From Beijerinckiaceae bacterium (GTDB lineage: Bacteria > Pseudomonadota > Alphaproteobacteria > Rhizobiales > Beijerinckiaceae): a DNA stretch of 12,234 nt. The stretch covers positions 1 through 12,234 of the forward strand of contig CANCSY010000078.1 of assembly GCA_947380915.1 (NCBI GenBank), read 5' to 3'. The number at the start of each line of letters is the position of its first letter. Positions within the stretch are counted from its first letter, which is position 1. The translations under genes were made by a program, and so were the position numbers. Shown piece by piece: positions 1 to 5,409 of this stretch. The notes beneath the pieces are model-generated. The model was given only the letters and a program-made list of their open reading frames with translations. It had not been told where the DNA came from and did not search any database.

Positions 1-401
1 AGCACCGGCTGCGCCCAGCGCTTCCAGACGTGATTGCGCTGGTTCGCCTCCATGCGCAGATAATCGCGCGACAGGCCGATCATGAAGAGAAAGGCCATCT
101 CCGCCATCTGCGGCCCGTGAATGCCGCGCCCATTGGTGATGCGGATGTCGGGCCGCAGATTCTTGCAGGCCCACAGATGATCGACGCCGGTGGAGAGCGC
201 GGCGATATAGCGGAGCCTTGGCATGGCGGCCAGCAGTTCGTCGGTGACTTCGTGCGCCAGTGCGATCAGCACCTCGCATTCCCCCGCAACAGGCAGCGCC
301 TGCACGACGCTTGTGGCGTCGTGGATCGTCAGTTGCGGAAAGCGCGCGCGCAGGTCCGCCGCCTTGAAATGATCTTCCCGTTCGACGATGAGTATCTGCA
401 T
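1..401 (-). CDS. D-2-hydroxyacid dehydrogenase, N-terminal part (cut by window edge)
   Basis: Reading the minus strand from the ATG at 401 gives an open frame of 133 codons that leaves the window at base 1. The product begins MQILIVERED and matches the N-terminal catalytic (substrate) domain of NAD(P)-dependent D-2-hydroxyacid dehydrogenases, which reduce 2-oxoacids such as glyoxylate, hydroxypyruvate or phenylpyruvate in the cytoplasm. Typical segments are AALSTGVDHL near residues 67-76 and ITNGRGIHGPQMAEMAFLFM near residues 88-107, the family's Asn-x-x-Gly and Ala-Glu stretch before the nucleotide-binding domain. The GxGxxG motif and the catalytic Arg, Glu and His lie beyond the edge, so substrate class cannot be told. 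The gene is divergent from the IclR regulator 115 bp away, and control by that regulator is inferred from this layout only. No strong Shine-Dalgarno is seen, so the exact start is less sure than the family. Confidence 0.85.
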   Translation of the reverse strand, partial: MQILIVEREDHFKAADLRARFPQLTIHDATSVVQALPVAGECEVLIALAHEVTDELLAAMPRLRYIAALSTGVDHLWACKNLRPDIRITNGRGIHGPQMAEMAFLFMIGLSRDYLRMEANQRNHVWKRWAQPV

Positions 402-443
402 CTGGTCAGGCCCCCCGGGCGGCTGGATCGGGTCATCGCCCCC

Positions 444-482
444 TGTACCGCATGACGGAAAGCTTGTACCACGATACGAAAG
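444..482. repeat. Tandem direct repeat, candidate operator
   Basis: Two copies of TGTACC, five variable bases, ACG and a short A-rich end followed by G start at 444 and 465, a period of 21 bp or two helical turns. Copy one is TGTACC-GCATG-ACGGAAAG, copy two TGTACC-ACGAT-ACGAAAG. They lie between the divergent dehydrogenase and IclR genes and overlap the possible dehydrogenase promoter. The spacing places both copies on one face of the helix, as expected for a cooperatively bound regulator. The assignment to the neighbouring IclR protein is inference. Confidence 0.45.
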
Positions 483-492
483 AACGCATCAA
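463..492 (-). promoter_or_regulatory. Possible promoter of the dehydrogenase gene
   Basis: On the minus strand TTGATG (492-487) and TACAAG (468-463) sit 18 bp apart, resembling sigma70 -35 and -10 boxes. The predicted start of transcription is near 456, giving a leader of about 55 nt. The match is modest; what supports it is that the direct repeats at 444-482 lie exactly over it. Confidence 0.3.
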
Positions 493-516
493 TCCGCGCC
501 AGGGCGCCGGGGAGCC

Positions 517-1299
517 ATGACGGACGTCAAATCCATGGATGAGATGATCGCGCAGGATCGCAATGGCGTGCAGGTGATCGCCCGCGCCGCAGCCATTCTG
601 CGTACGCTGGAGGAGGACGCCTCGGGCCTCAGCCTCGGTCAGATCGCCCAGCGCACGGGGCTGGCGCGCTCCACCGTGCAGCGCATCGTCTCGGCGCTCC
701 ATGCGGAGAAATTCGTCATCGCCGCCTCGCCCACCGGGCGTGTGATGTTAGGCCCCGGCCTGCTGCGGCTGGCGGGCGCCGTGCGCTCGGATTTTCTGGA
801 AATCGCGCGCCCGCTCATCACGAAACTTTCCAACGAGTTGAAAGAAACGGTCGACCTCGCCGTGGCGCGCAAGGACAGGCTGCTCTTCGTCGATCAGGTG
901 ATCGGCTCCCAGCGCCTGCGCACGGTCTCGGCGGTGGGGGAAACATTTCCGCTTTATTGCACCGCCAATGGCAAGGCCTATCTCGCCAGTCTCGACAACC
1001 GCGCGGTGGAGCGCCTGATGGGCGTGGCTTTCGAGGCGCGCACGCCGCACACGATCACGCAGATCAAGCCGCTGCTTGAAGACCTCGACCGCATCCGCAA
1101 GACGGGCGTCGCCTTCGACCGCGAGGAACATACGCTGGGCGTTTCGGCGGCGGGCATCTGCGTGCCCGACATGCTGGGCAATCAGATGGCCATTTCGGTG
1201 CCCGTGCCCACCCAGCGTTTTGGCGAGGCCGAAGAGCTGATCGCCGAACGGCTGCTGGAGACCAAGCACGCGCTGCAGGATCTGGTGCAGCCGGTCTAG
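517..1299 (+). CDS. IclR-family transcriptional regulator
   Basis: The product is 260 residues, the usual IclR length. Residues about 18-75 form the N-terminal winged helix-turn-helix (VQVIARAAAILRTLEE, then LSLGQIAQRTGLARSTVQRI at about 38-57). The rest is the GAF-like effector domain, with the family stretches LYCTANGKAYLA (146-157) and DREEHTLGVSAAGICVP (201-217). Such proteins are dimers or tetramers that bind a small aromatic or short-chain acid and repress or activate adjacent catabolic genes. The start at 517 is chosen because it follows GGGGAG directly and puts the HTH at the normal distance; an upstream in-frame ATG at 388 would overlap the divergent dehydrogenase and add 43 non-family residues. 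The likely target is the divergent dehydrogenase, and possibly the transporter operon further right. The effector is unknown. Confidence 0.92.
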   Translation: MTDVKSMDEMIAQDRNGVQVIARAAAILRTLEEDASGLSLGQIAQRTGLARSTVQRIVSALHAEKFVIAASPTGRVMLGPGLLRLAGAVRSDFLEIARPLITKLSNELKETVDLAVARKDRLLFVDQVIGSQRLRTVSAVGETFPLYCTANGKAYLASLDNRAVERLMGVAFEARTPHTITQIKPLLEDLDRIRKTGVAFDREEHTLGVSAAGICVPDMLGNQMAISVPVPTQRFGEAEELIAERLLETKHALQDLVQPV

Positions 1300-1316
1300 G
1301 GTGATTTTTGCCCATG

Positions 1317-1346
1317 CCCTTGTTTTCAAGGGTTTTCCTGAAAACC
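1317..1346 (+). terminator. Overlapping hairpins after the IclR gene, possible terminator
   Basis: CCCTTG (1317-1322), a TTTT loop and CAAGGG (1327-1332) are followed by four T, a short Rho-independent terminator 17 bases after the IclR stop. Its last two G also start a second inverted repeat, GGTTTTC (1331-1337), loop CT, GAAAACC (1340-1346), so the two hairpins exclude each other. The U-run is short, so efficiency is doubtful. Confidence 0.45.
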
Positions 1347-1355
1347 GGCATCTGC

Positions 1356-1369
1356 GGGGCGAGCGCCCC
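1356..1369. repeat. Short GC hairpin upstream of gapR
   Basis: GGGGC (1356-1360), loop GAGC, GCCCC (1365-1369) make a compact inverted repeat in the IclR-gapR gap, with no T-run after it. It may add to termination after the IclR gene or simply reflect GC-rich sequence. Confidence 0.25.
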
Positions 1370-1495
1370 GGCGGGCGAGGTTTTCCCCATAATTCTCAAG
1401 AAATATTGTTTTTGCGCCCCCGGGCTTGACCCGCGCGCGCCATGGCCGCATCCAGTCGCTTCGCTGAAAGCGGATCTCATGTTTGGACAGGCGCG

Positions 1496-1762
1496 ATGAA
1501 CAAGCCCGAAATGATCAGTGCGGAGTCCTCGGACGTGGATGGCGGCCATCTGCGCGCCTTCATCGAGCGCATCGAGCGCCTGGAAGAGGAAAAGCGCACC
1601 ATCGCCGACGACATCAAGGAGGTCTACGCCGAGGCCAAGGGAAATGGCTTCGACGCCAAGATCATGCGCAAGATCGTCTCGATCCGCCGCATGGACCGGG
1701 AGAAGCGGATCGAGGAAGAGACGATCCTCGATCTCTATCTTCAGGCTCTGGGCGAGATCTGA
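1496..1762 (+). CDS. gapR: GapR family chromosome-structuring protein (DUF2312)
   Basis: This 88-residue product is close to the 89 residues of Caulobacter GapR. After a short N-terminal tail the sequence is almost all helix: [20 protein letters not shown] (about 16-35), then [20 protein letters not shown] and a basic end with [17 protein letters not shown]. These are the DUF2312 hallmarks. GapR is a nucleoid-associated protein that encircles overtwisted, AT-rich DNA ahead of replication forks and at 3' ends of transcribed genes, and stimulates type II topoisomerases; it is found mainly in Alphaproteobacteria. The start is chosen at 1496 because GGACAGG lies just upstream and the length then fits the family; an in-frame ATG at 1442 would add 18 unrelated residues. 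TTGACC at 1426-1431 is a candidate -35 box, but no good -10 follows. The gene stands alone and converges on the transporter operon. Confidence 0.93.
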   Translation: MNKPEMISAESSDVDGGHLRAFIERIERLEEEKRTIADDIKEVYAEAKGNGFDAKIMRKIVSIRRMDREKRIEEETILDLYLQALGEI

Positions 1763-1769
1763 GCCCCGC

Positions 1770-2753
1770 TCACTTCTTCCCGCGCGCCGGGATCTGGATC
1801 AGCTCCGCGATCTGCTCCTTGCTGAGCGGCGCGGAGATGTATTTCGCCTCGATCGCCGTGCGCATGTTCTGCTCCAGCCCGCGCACCTCGTCGGTCTGCA
1901 CTGCGGCCTTGGGCAGGAATTCGCCGAGGGAGCGTTTGCCGATGGCCTCCGAAACCTTCGCCCATTCCGCATAGGCCTTCACACCCTCGGGCGTGTCGTA
2001 GATCCAGTCGATGGTCTCCCGATAGGCGTCCATGAAGCGGGCGTAGAGATCAGGCCGCTTCTGCATGTCCTGGATATTGGCGGTGACCACGCGCGACGTC
2101 TGGTCGCCCATGGCAGTCAGGTCCGAGGCTTTCATGATGAGGCGGATGCGCCCGGCCTCCAGCATGTCCACCGCGAAGGGCGCGCCTGACCAGCCCACAT
2201 CGACCTGCCCGCTCATCACCTGGGTGAGGGTGGCGGGGCCGCCGCCCGTGGCGGTCGCCTTGAAGTCGGTTTCGAACTGCTTCTTCGCTTCAAGCACCAT
2301 GATGTGGGAGGACGAGCCTGTGTTCGAGAAGGCCACCGTCTTGCCCTTGGCGTCCTCGACCTTGCGGATCGGCGAATCTGCGGGAACATAGAGGAACATG
2401 TTGGAGTCGCCGGTGAAGGAGGCGCCTATGATGCGCAGCGGCGCGCCCTTCGAGAAGGCCGCCAGCGCCCCCACCGTGCCCACCGCGCAGCCGATGTCCA
2501 CCCCGCCCGAGACGACCGCCTGCACGGTCTCCGCGCTGCCCTGGGTGTAGAGGATCTCCAGCTCGATTCCATGTTTCTGGAAGATGCCCTGCTTCATGCC
2601 AAGGTCAGGAACCTCGGTCTCGCCGACGCCCGGATTGCCGATGGCGAGCTTGATCTTGTCGAGCGCAAGCGCTGGCGCGGCGGACAGCGCGAGGCTCAGG
2701 GCCAGCAAGGCGGCTGCGCTGCTTTTCAATGCGTGACGACGTGACCCGACCAT
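1770..2753 (-). CDS. ABC transporter substrate-binding protein, NitT/TauT type
   Basis: The 327-residue product is a periplasmic binding protein of the NMT1/SsuA/TauA-like family. It starts MVGSRRHALKSSAAALLALS, with SRRHALK resembling a twin-arginine motif, then a hydrophobic stretch and a likely cleavage after APALA (residue 30). Mature features include KIKLAIGNPG, the lobe segment DLGMKQGIFQKHGIELEILY (50-69), VQAVVSGGVDIGCA (77-90) and the second-lobe strand FSNTGSSSHIMVLEAKK. Such proteins deliver sulfonates, nitrate, pyrimidine precursors or aromatic acids to the permease; the ligand here cannot be read from sequence. The start at 2753 has GGGGAAAC three bases upstream and gives a proper signal peptide, unlike the in-frame ATG at 2801. 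It is the last gene of the operon, 73 bp after the permease, behind a large stem-loop. The stop is 7 bp from the convergent gapR stop. Confidence 0.93.
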   Translation of the reverse strand: MVGSRRHALKSSAAALLALSLALSAAPALALDKIKLAIGNPGVGETEVPDLGMKQGIFQKHGIELEILYTQGSAETVQAVVSGGVDIGCAVGTVGALAAFSKGAPLRIIGASFTGDSNMFLYVPADSPIRKVEDAKGKTVAFSNTGSSSHIMVLEAKKQFETDFKATATGGGPATLTQVMSGQVDVGWSGAPFAVDMLEAGRIRLIMKASDLTAMGDQTSRVVTANIQDMQKRPDLYARFMDAYRETIDWIYDTPEGVKAYAEWAKVSEAIGKRSLGEFLPKAAVQTDEVRGLEQNMRTAIEAKYISAPLSKEQIAELIQIPARGKK

Positions 2754-2756
2754 GGT

Positions 2757-2818
2757 GTTTCCCCGATGATTTTCTGCGCGCCACCGTGCACTGGCGCGCA
2801 TGAAAAGTCACGGGAAAC
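2757..2818 (-). promoter_or_regulatory. Large imperfect stem-loop before the binding-protein gene, covering its ribosome binding site
   Basis: The core is a perfect 9-bp inverted repeat, TGCGCGCCA (2783-2775 complement) with TGGCGCGCA, around an 8-base loop at 2784-2791. It is extended by TTTTC/GAAAA (2770-2774 with 2802-2806), then four pairs including one G-T, then GTTTCCC/GGGAAAC (2812-2818 with 2757-2763), about 25 pairs with bulges of one or two bases. The last arm is the GGGGAAAC Shine-Dalgarno of the binding-protein gene. There is no T-run, so it is not a classical terminator. It could be an mRNA processing or stability element that sets binding protein above permease, or a translational switch; both roles are inferred. 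Confidence 0.6.
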
Positions 2819-2826
2819 GAGCAGCC

Positions 2827-3630
2827 TCAGGCCGAGGTGCCGGTCACTTTGCCGAGAATGAGATTGCCGACGCCCGCGATGATGAAGACGATGATCAAGA
2901 GGCCATAGAGCGAGGGCATGTCGAAGCGGGCGTAGATCTGCATGATCATGTAGCCCAGGCCCTGATTGGAGAGCTTGGTCTCCGCCAGCAGGCAGGTCAC
3001 CGTCGCGGTGCCGAAGCCCAGCCGAATGCCGTTCAGCACCGGCGCGCGCATGGCCGGCAGATAGATCTTCGTCGCCATCTGCCAGGGCGTCGCGCGGAAG
3101 CTGCGGCCAACCCGGATCAGCACCTTGTCCACCTCCCGCATGCCCCCCGCCGTGGAGAGGGCCACGGTGAAGAAGCAGGACAGCGCGCCCAGCGCGATCT
3201 TGGAGGCGACGCCCACGCCGAACCACATGATCATCACCGGAAAGAAGATGATGCGCGGGGTCGGCGCGAGATAATAGACATAGGGCTCATAGGCGGCGCC
3301 CAGAAAGCGGTTCGCGCCCAGGATGATGCCCACCGCAATGCCAAGCCCGCTGCCAATGGCCAGCGAGGCGAAGATCTCCCAGGCCGTGACCTGCAGGTTG
3401 GCGTAGAAGACCGGGCTCGAGACGAGCTTCCAGATGGAGGCCCAGATGGAAAAGAGCGAGGGCACCACATCGCGGAACAGCAGTCCCGAGCGCGACAGCG
3501 CCTCCCAGGAGATGGCCATGCCGAAGAAGATCCCGGCGCGGATCATGTTCGTCGACCGCGACGAGCCCCGGCCAGCCTTGGCCCAGCCCATGGTGGCGGT
3601 GGGGTTCTTTACTTGGCCGGTCGCAGCCAT
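2827..3630 (-). CDS. ABC transporter permease, second of two (BPD_transp_1 family)
   Basis: The 267-residue inner-membrane protein has about six hydrophobic spans: near 30-46, 82-105, 123-141, 145-163, 203-216 and 240-260. The cytoplasmic EAA-type loop that contacts the ATPase is at about 174-193 (VGRSFRATPWQMATKIYLPA), in the usual place before a span. It is typical of TauC/SsuC/NrtB-like permeases. The gene begins inside the end of the other permease gene (22-nt overlap), indicating one transcript and coupled translation. The two permeases are only distantly alike, so the membrane part is expected to be a heterodimer. A second in-frame ATG at 3591 would shorten it by 13 residues; the longer form is preferred because GGAG lies upstream. 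Confidence 0.92.
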   Translation of the reverse strand: MAATGQVKNPTATMGWAKAGRGSSRSTNMIRAGIFFGMAISWEALSRSGLLFRDVVPSLFSIWASIWKLVSSPVFYANLQVTAWEIFASLAIGSGLGIAVGIILGANRFLGAAYEPYVYYLAPTPRIIFFPVMIMWFGVGVASKIALGALSCFFTVALSTAGGMREVDKVLIRVGRSFRATPWQMATKIYLPAMRAPVLNGIRLGFGTATVTCLLAETKLSNQGLGYMIMQIYARFDMPSLYGLLIIVFIIAGVGNLILGKVTGTSA

Positions 3631-4379
3631 GTTTCCACGCGCTCCAGAATCATGAAGAAGGCGACGCTGACGAGGATCACGAAGCCGATGGCGCCATAGG
3701 TGCCCGGCAGGTCGTAACGCTCCGAAAGGTCGTTGATGAGTTGGCCAAGGCCGCCCAGATTGATCAGGAATTCGATGCCCACCACGGAGATGAGCACGAA
3801 GGTCCAGCTCAGGCGGATGCCGGAGAAGATGGTGGGCAGGGCGGCGGGCAGCAGGATCATGCGGAACATCTGCGCATCCGTCAGCTTCAGGCTGCGGCCC
3901 ACATTGATCAGCACGGGCCGCACGCCCAGCAGTCCCTCTGTCGTCTTGATGATGATGGGCGCCAGACCCGTGATGACCGACATGACGATCACGGTCGTGG
4001 CGCTGCGCCCGAACATGACCAGAAACAGCGGAAAGGCCAGCACGAGGGGCGCAGCGGCCATGGCGGCGACCCAGTCCAGCACCGCGCTGCGCAGCGACCG
4101 CCAGCGAAAGAGCAGGGAGCCGATGGGCACGCCGAGCACGATCACCATGAGGCAGGAGACGACCATTTCATAAGCCGTCTCGCGCATGCGCCCGAAGATG
4201 TTCTCCTCGACGATGATGCGCTCGAGCGCCATCAGCACCTGGCTGGGCAGTGGCACCACATATTTGTTCACCACCCCATAGCGCAGCAGCACCTCCAGCA
4301 CCACGAAGGCGCCGATGACGGTGCTGGCGCCCAGGATGATGGGGATGGCGCGGTGTTGGGCGAGCGATGGGCTAGCCAC
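3609..4379 (-). CDS. ABC transporter permease, first of two (BPD_transp_1 family), GTG start
   Basis: Starting at the GTG at 4379 the product has 256 residues and normal permease architecture: a first span at about 11-33, others near 71-90, 103-123, 127-146, 190-207 and 228-245, and an EAA-type loop at about 159-182 (NVGRSLKLTDAQMFRMILLP). The only upstream ATG in frame, at 4493, would add 38 basic, Arg-rich residues that overlap the ATPase gene and look like out-of-frame translation. The GTG overlaps the ATPase stop in an 8-nt segment, GTGGCTAG, a typical translational coupling junction, with GAGAGG a little upstream. The protein pairs with the downstream permease gene in the same importer; the solute is unknown. 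Confidence 0.9.
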   Translation of the reverse strand: MASPSLAQHRAIPIILGASTVIGAFVVLEVLLRYGVVNKYVVPLPSQVLMALERIIVEENIFGRMRETAYEMVVSCLMVIVLGVPIGSLLFRWRSLRSAVLDWVAAMAAAPLVLAFPLFLVMFGRSATTVIVMSVITGLAPIIIKTTEGLLGVRPVLINVGRSLKLTDAQMFRMILLPAALPTIFSGIRLSWTFVLISVVGIEFLINLGGLGQLINDLSERYDLPGTYGAIGFVILVSVAFFMILERVETWLRPAK

Positions 4380-5226
4380 GGCTGCCGCCTCTCTGCGCCG
4401 ATTCCGAATCCGCCATACCGCGGCTGGCTTCCTCGCGCAGGTCCGCCCAGATCTCGGCGACGTAATGGCCGAAGGCGTCGCTCGACACCACATCTGACGT
4501 GCGCGGGCGCGGCAGGTTGATGTCGACGATGCGCTTCACCTTGCCCGGGCGATAGGTCATCACCACGATCCGGTCGGAGAGCTGCACGGCCTCGGTGAGA
4601 TTGTGGGTGATCAGCAGGGTGGTCTGGTTCAGATCCTGCTGGATCTGGGTGATCTTGTCGCCCAGCAGCAGGCGGGTCTGCTCGTCGAGCGCCGCGAAGG
4701 GCTCGTCCATGAGCAGGATCTGCGGTTTGGAGACGAGGGTGCGGGCGATGGAGACGCGCTGGCGCATGCCGCCCGAAAGGGCCGAGGGCATCAGCTTCTC
4801 GAAGCCCTTGAGGCCTACGAGATCGATGAAATGATGGGCGCGGTCGAGCCGCTCCGACTTGTTGACCCCCAGCAGTTCCAGCGGAAAAGCAACATTGTCG
4901 ATCACATTGCGCCAGGGGAAGGTGGATTCCTCCTGGAACACCATGCCCACCGCCTTGTGGGGTCCCGCGATACGCTCGCGCTCGATCAGCACATCGCCGG
5001 AATATTCATCGAGCAGGCCGCCGATGATGTTGAACAGGGTCGACTTGCCGCAGCCCGAGGGCCCGATGACCGAGACGAATTCGCCGGGTCTGACATCGAA
5101 GGACATGTGATCGATGGCGATGACGGAGCCGGGGCCCTCGCCGAATTGCTTGAAGACATTGTCGATCACGAGTTGCGGCTGCTGGCCGCGCGCGGCGTCC
5201 GATGCGGCTGAGGTGGCGAGTGTCAT
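4372..5226 (-). CDS. ABC transporter ATP-binding protein, NitT/TauT type
   Basis: The 284-residue cytoplasmic ATPase is the first gene of the operon and powers the two permeases that follow. All nucleotide-binding motifs are intact: Walker A GPSGCGKST (55-63), Q-loop MVFQEESTFPW with Q98, signature LSGGMRQR (150-157), Walker B ILLMDEP (170-176), D-loop AALD and switch His208 in LLITHNLTEAV. The ESTFPWRNV stretch and overall length match the SsuB/TauB/NrtD subgroup. The C-terminal 25 residues are an Ala/Ser/Arg-rich extension without known role. Translation starts at 5226; the Shine-Dalgarno is weak (AAAGA about 12 bases upstream). A promoter and palindrome lie 100-150 bp upstream. Confidence 0.95.
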   Translation of the reverse strand: MTLATSAASDAARGQQPQLVIDNVFKQFGEGPGSVIAIDHMSFDVRPGEFVSVIGPSGCGKSTLFNIIGGLLDEYSGDVLIERERIAGPHKAVGMVFQEESTFPWRNVIDNVAFPLELLGVNKSERLDRAHHFIDLVGLKGFEKLMPSALSGGMRQRVSIARTLVSKPQILLMDEPFAALDEQTRLLLGDKITQIQQDLNQTTLLITHNLTEAVQLSDRIVVMTYRPGKVKRIVDINLPRPRTSDVVSSDAFGHYVAEIWADLREEASRGMADSESAQRGGSRG

Positions 5227-5268
5227 GTCACGGCGTCTTTCGCAAACCCGGGGTCGAGGCGCATCATG

Positions 5269-5294
5269 GCTTTCTGCAAGAAAGCTGCAAGCAG
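5269..5294 (-). repeat. Short direct and inverted repeats in the transporter leader
   Basis: On the minus strand CTTGCAG occurs twice with an 11-bp period (about 5286-5292 and 5275-5281), and GCTTTC/GAAAGC (5269-5274 with 5280-5285) forms a 6-bp hairpin with a 5-base loop. They lie in the predicted untranslated leader of the ATPase gene, 45-70 bases before its ATG. They could be a protein-binding site or leader hairpin; no family is recognised. Confidence 0.3.
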
Positions 5295-5324
5295 TTTCGC
5301 GCCCGCCGCTTCATCGCTATCTTA

Positions 5325-5339
5325 GAGGTCTATGACCTC
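5325..5339. promoter_or_regulatory. Perfect 15-bp palindrome, candidate operator of the transporter operon
   Basis: GAGGTC (5325-5330), TAT, GACCTC (5334-5339) is a perfect inverted repeat with 6-bp arms and a 3-bp centre. It begins about where transcription should start from the promoter at 5347-5375, a position at which a bound dimer would block initiation. Size and symmetry suit a dimeric HTH repressor, but no regulator can be assigned. It does not resemble the repeats beside the IclR gene. Confidence 0.5.
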
Positions 5340-5346
5340 GGCGGAA

Positions 5347-5375
5347 GCTCTAGCCCTCGCATCCGGCGGCGTCAA
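5347..5375 (-). promoter_or_regulatory. Sigma70-like promoter of the transporter operon
   Basis: On the minus strand TTGACG (5375-5370) and TAGAGC (5352-5347) are separated by exactly 17 bp. The -35 is strong and the -10 moderate, fitting the alphaproteobacterial pattern. Initiation is expected near 5340, giving a leader of about 115 nt before the ATPase start codon at 5226. Confidence 0.45.
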
Positions 5376-5381
5376 TGCAGC

Positions 5382-5400
5382 CCTCGGCGACTTGTCGAGG
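5382..5400 (-). terminator. Hairpin after the DUF882 gene, weak terminator candidate
   Basis: CCTCG (5382-5386) pairs with CGAGG (5396-5400), extended by G-T and C-G pairs to seven pairs around a 5-base loop. It lies 10 bases after the stop of the endopeptidase gene on the minus strand. There is no T-run, so if it stops transcription it would need Rho. Confidence 0.3.
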
Positions 5401-5409
5401 ATGTGATGG

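Noticed and set aside
388..516. An N-terminal extension of the IclR protein from the ATG at 388
   Set aside because: It would overlap the divergent dehydrogenase gene and its promoter region and adds 43 residues unlike any IclR protein; ATG 517 gives the normal length.
2741..4520. Long plus-strand open frames opposite the permease genes
   Set aside because: The products are Asp/His/Arg-rich and hydrophilic, the usual complement of membrane-protein codons; the minus-strand frames have proper membrane spans and ABC motifs.
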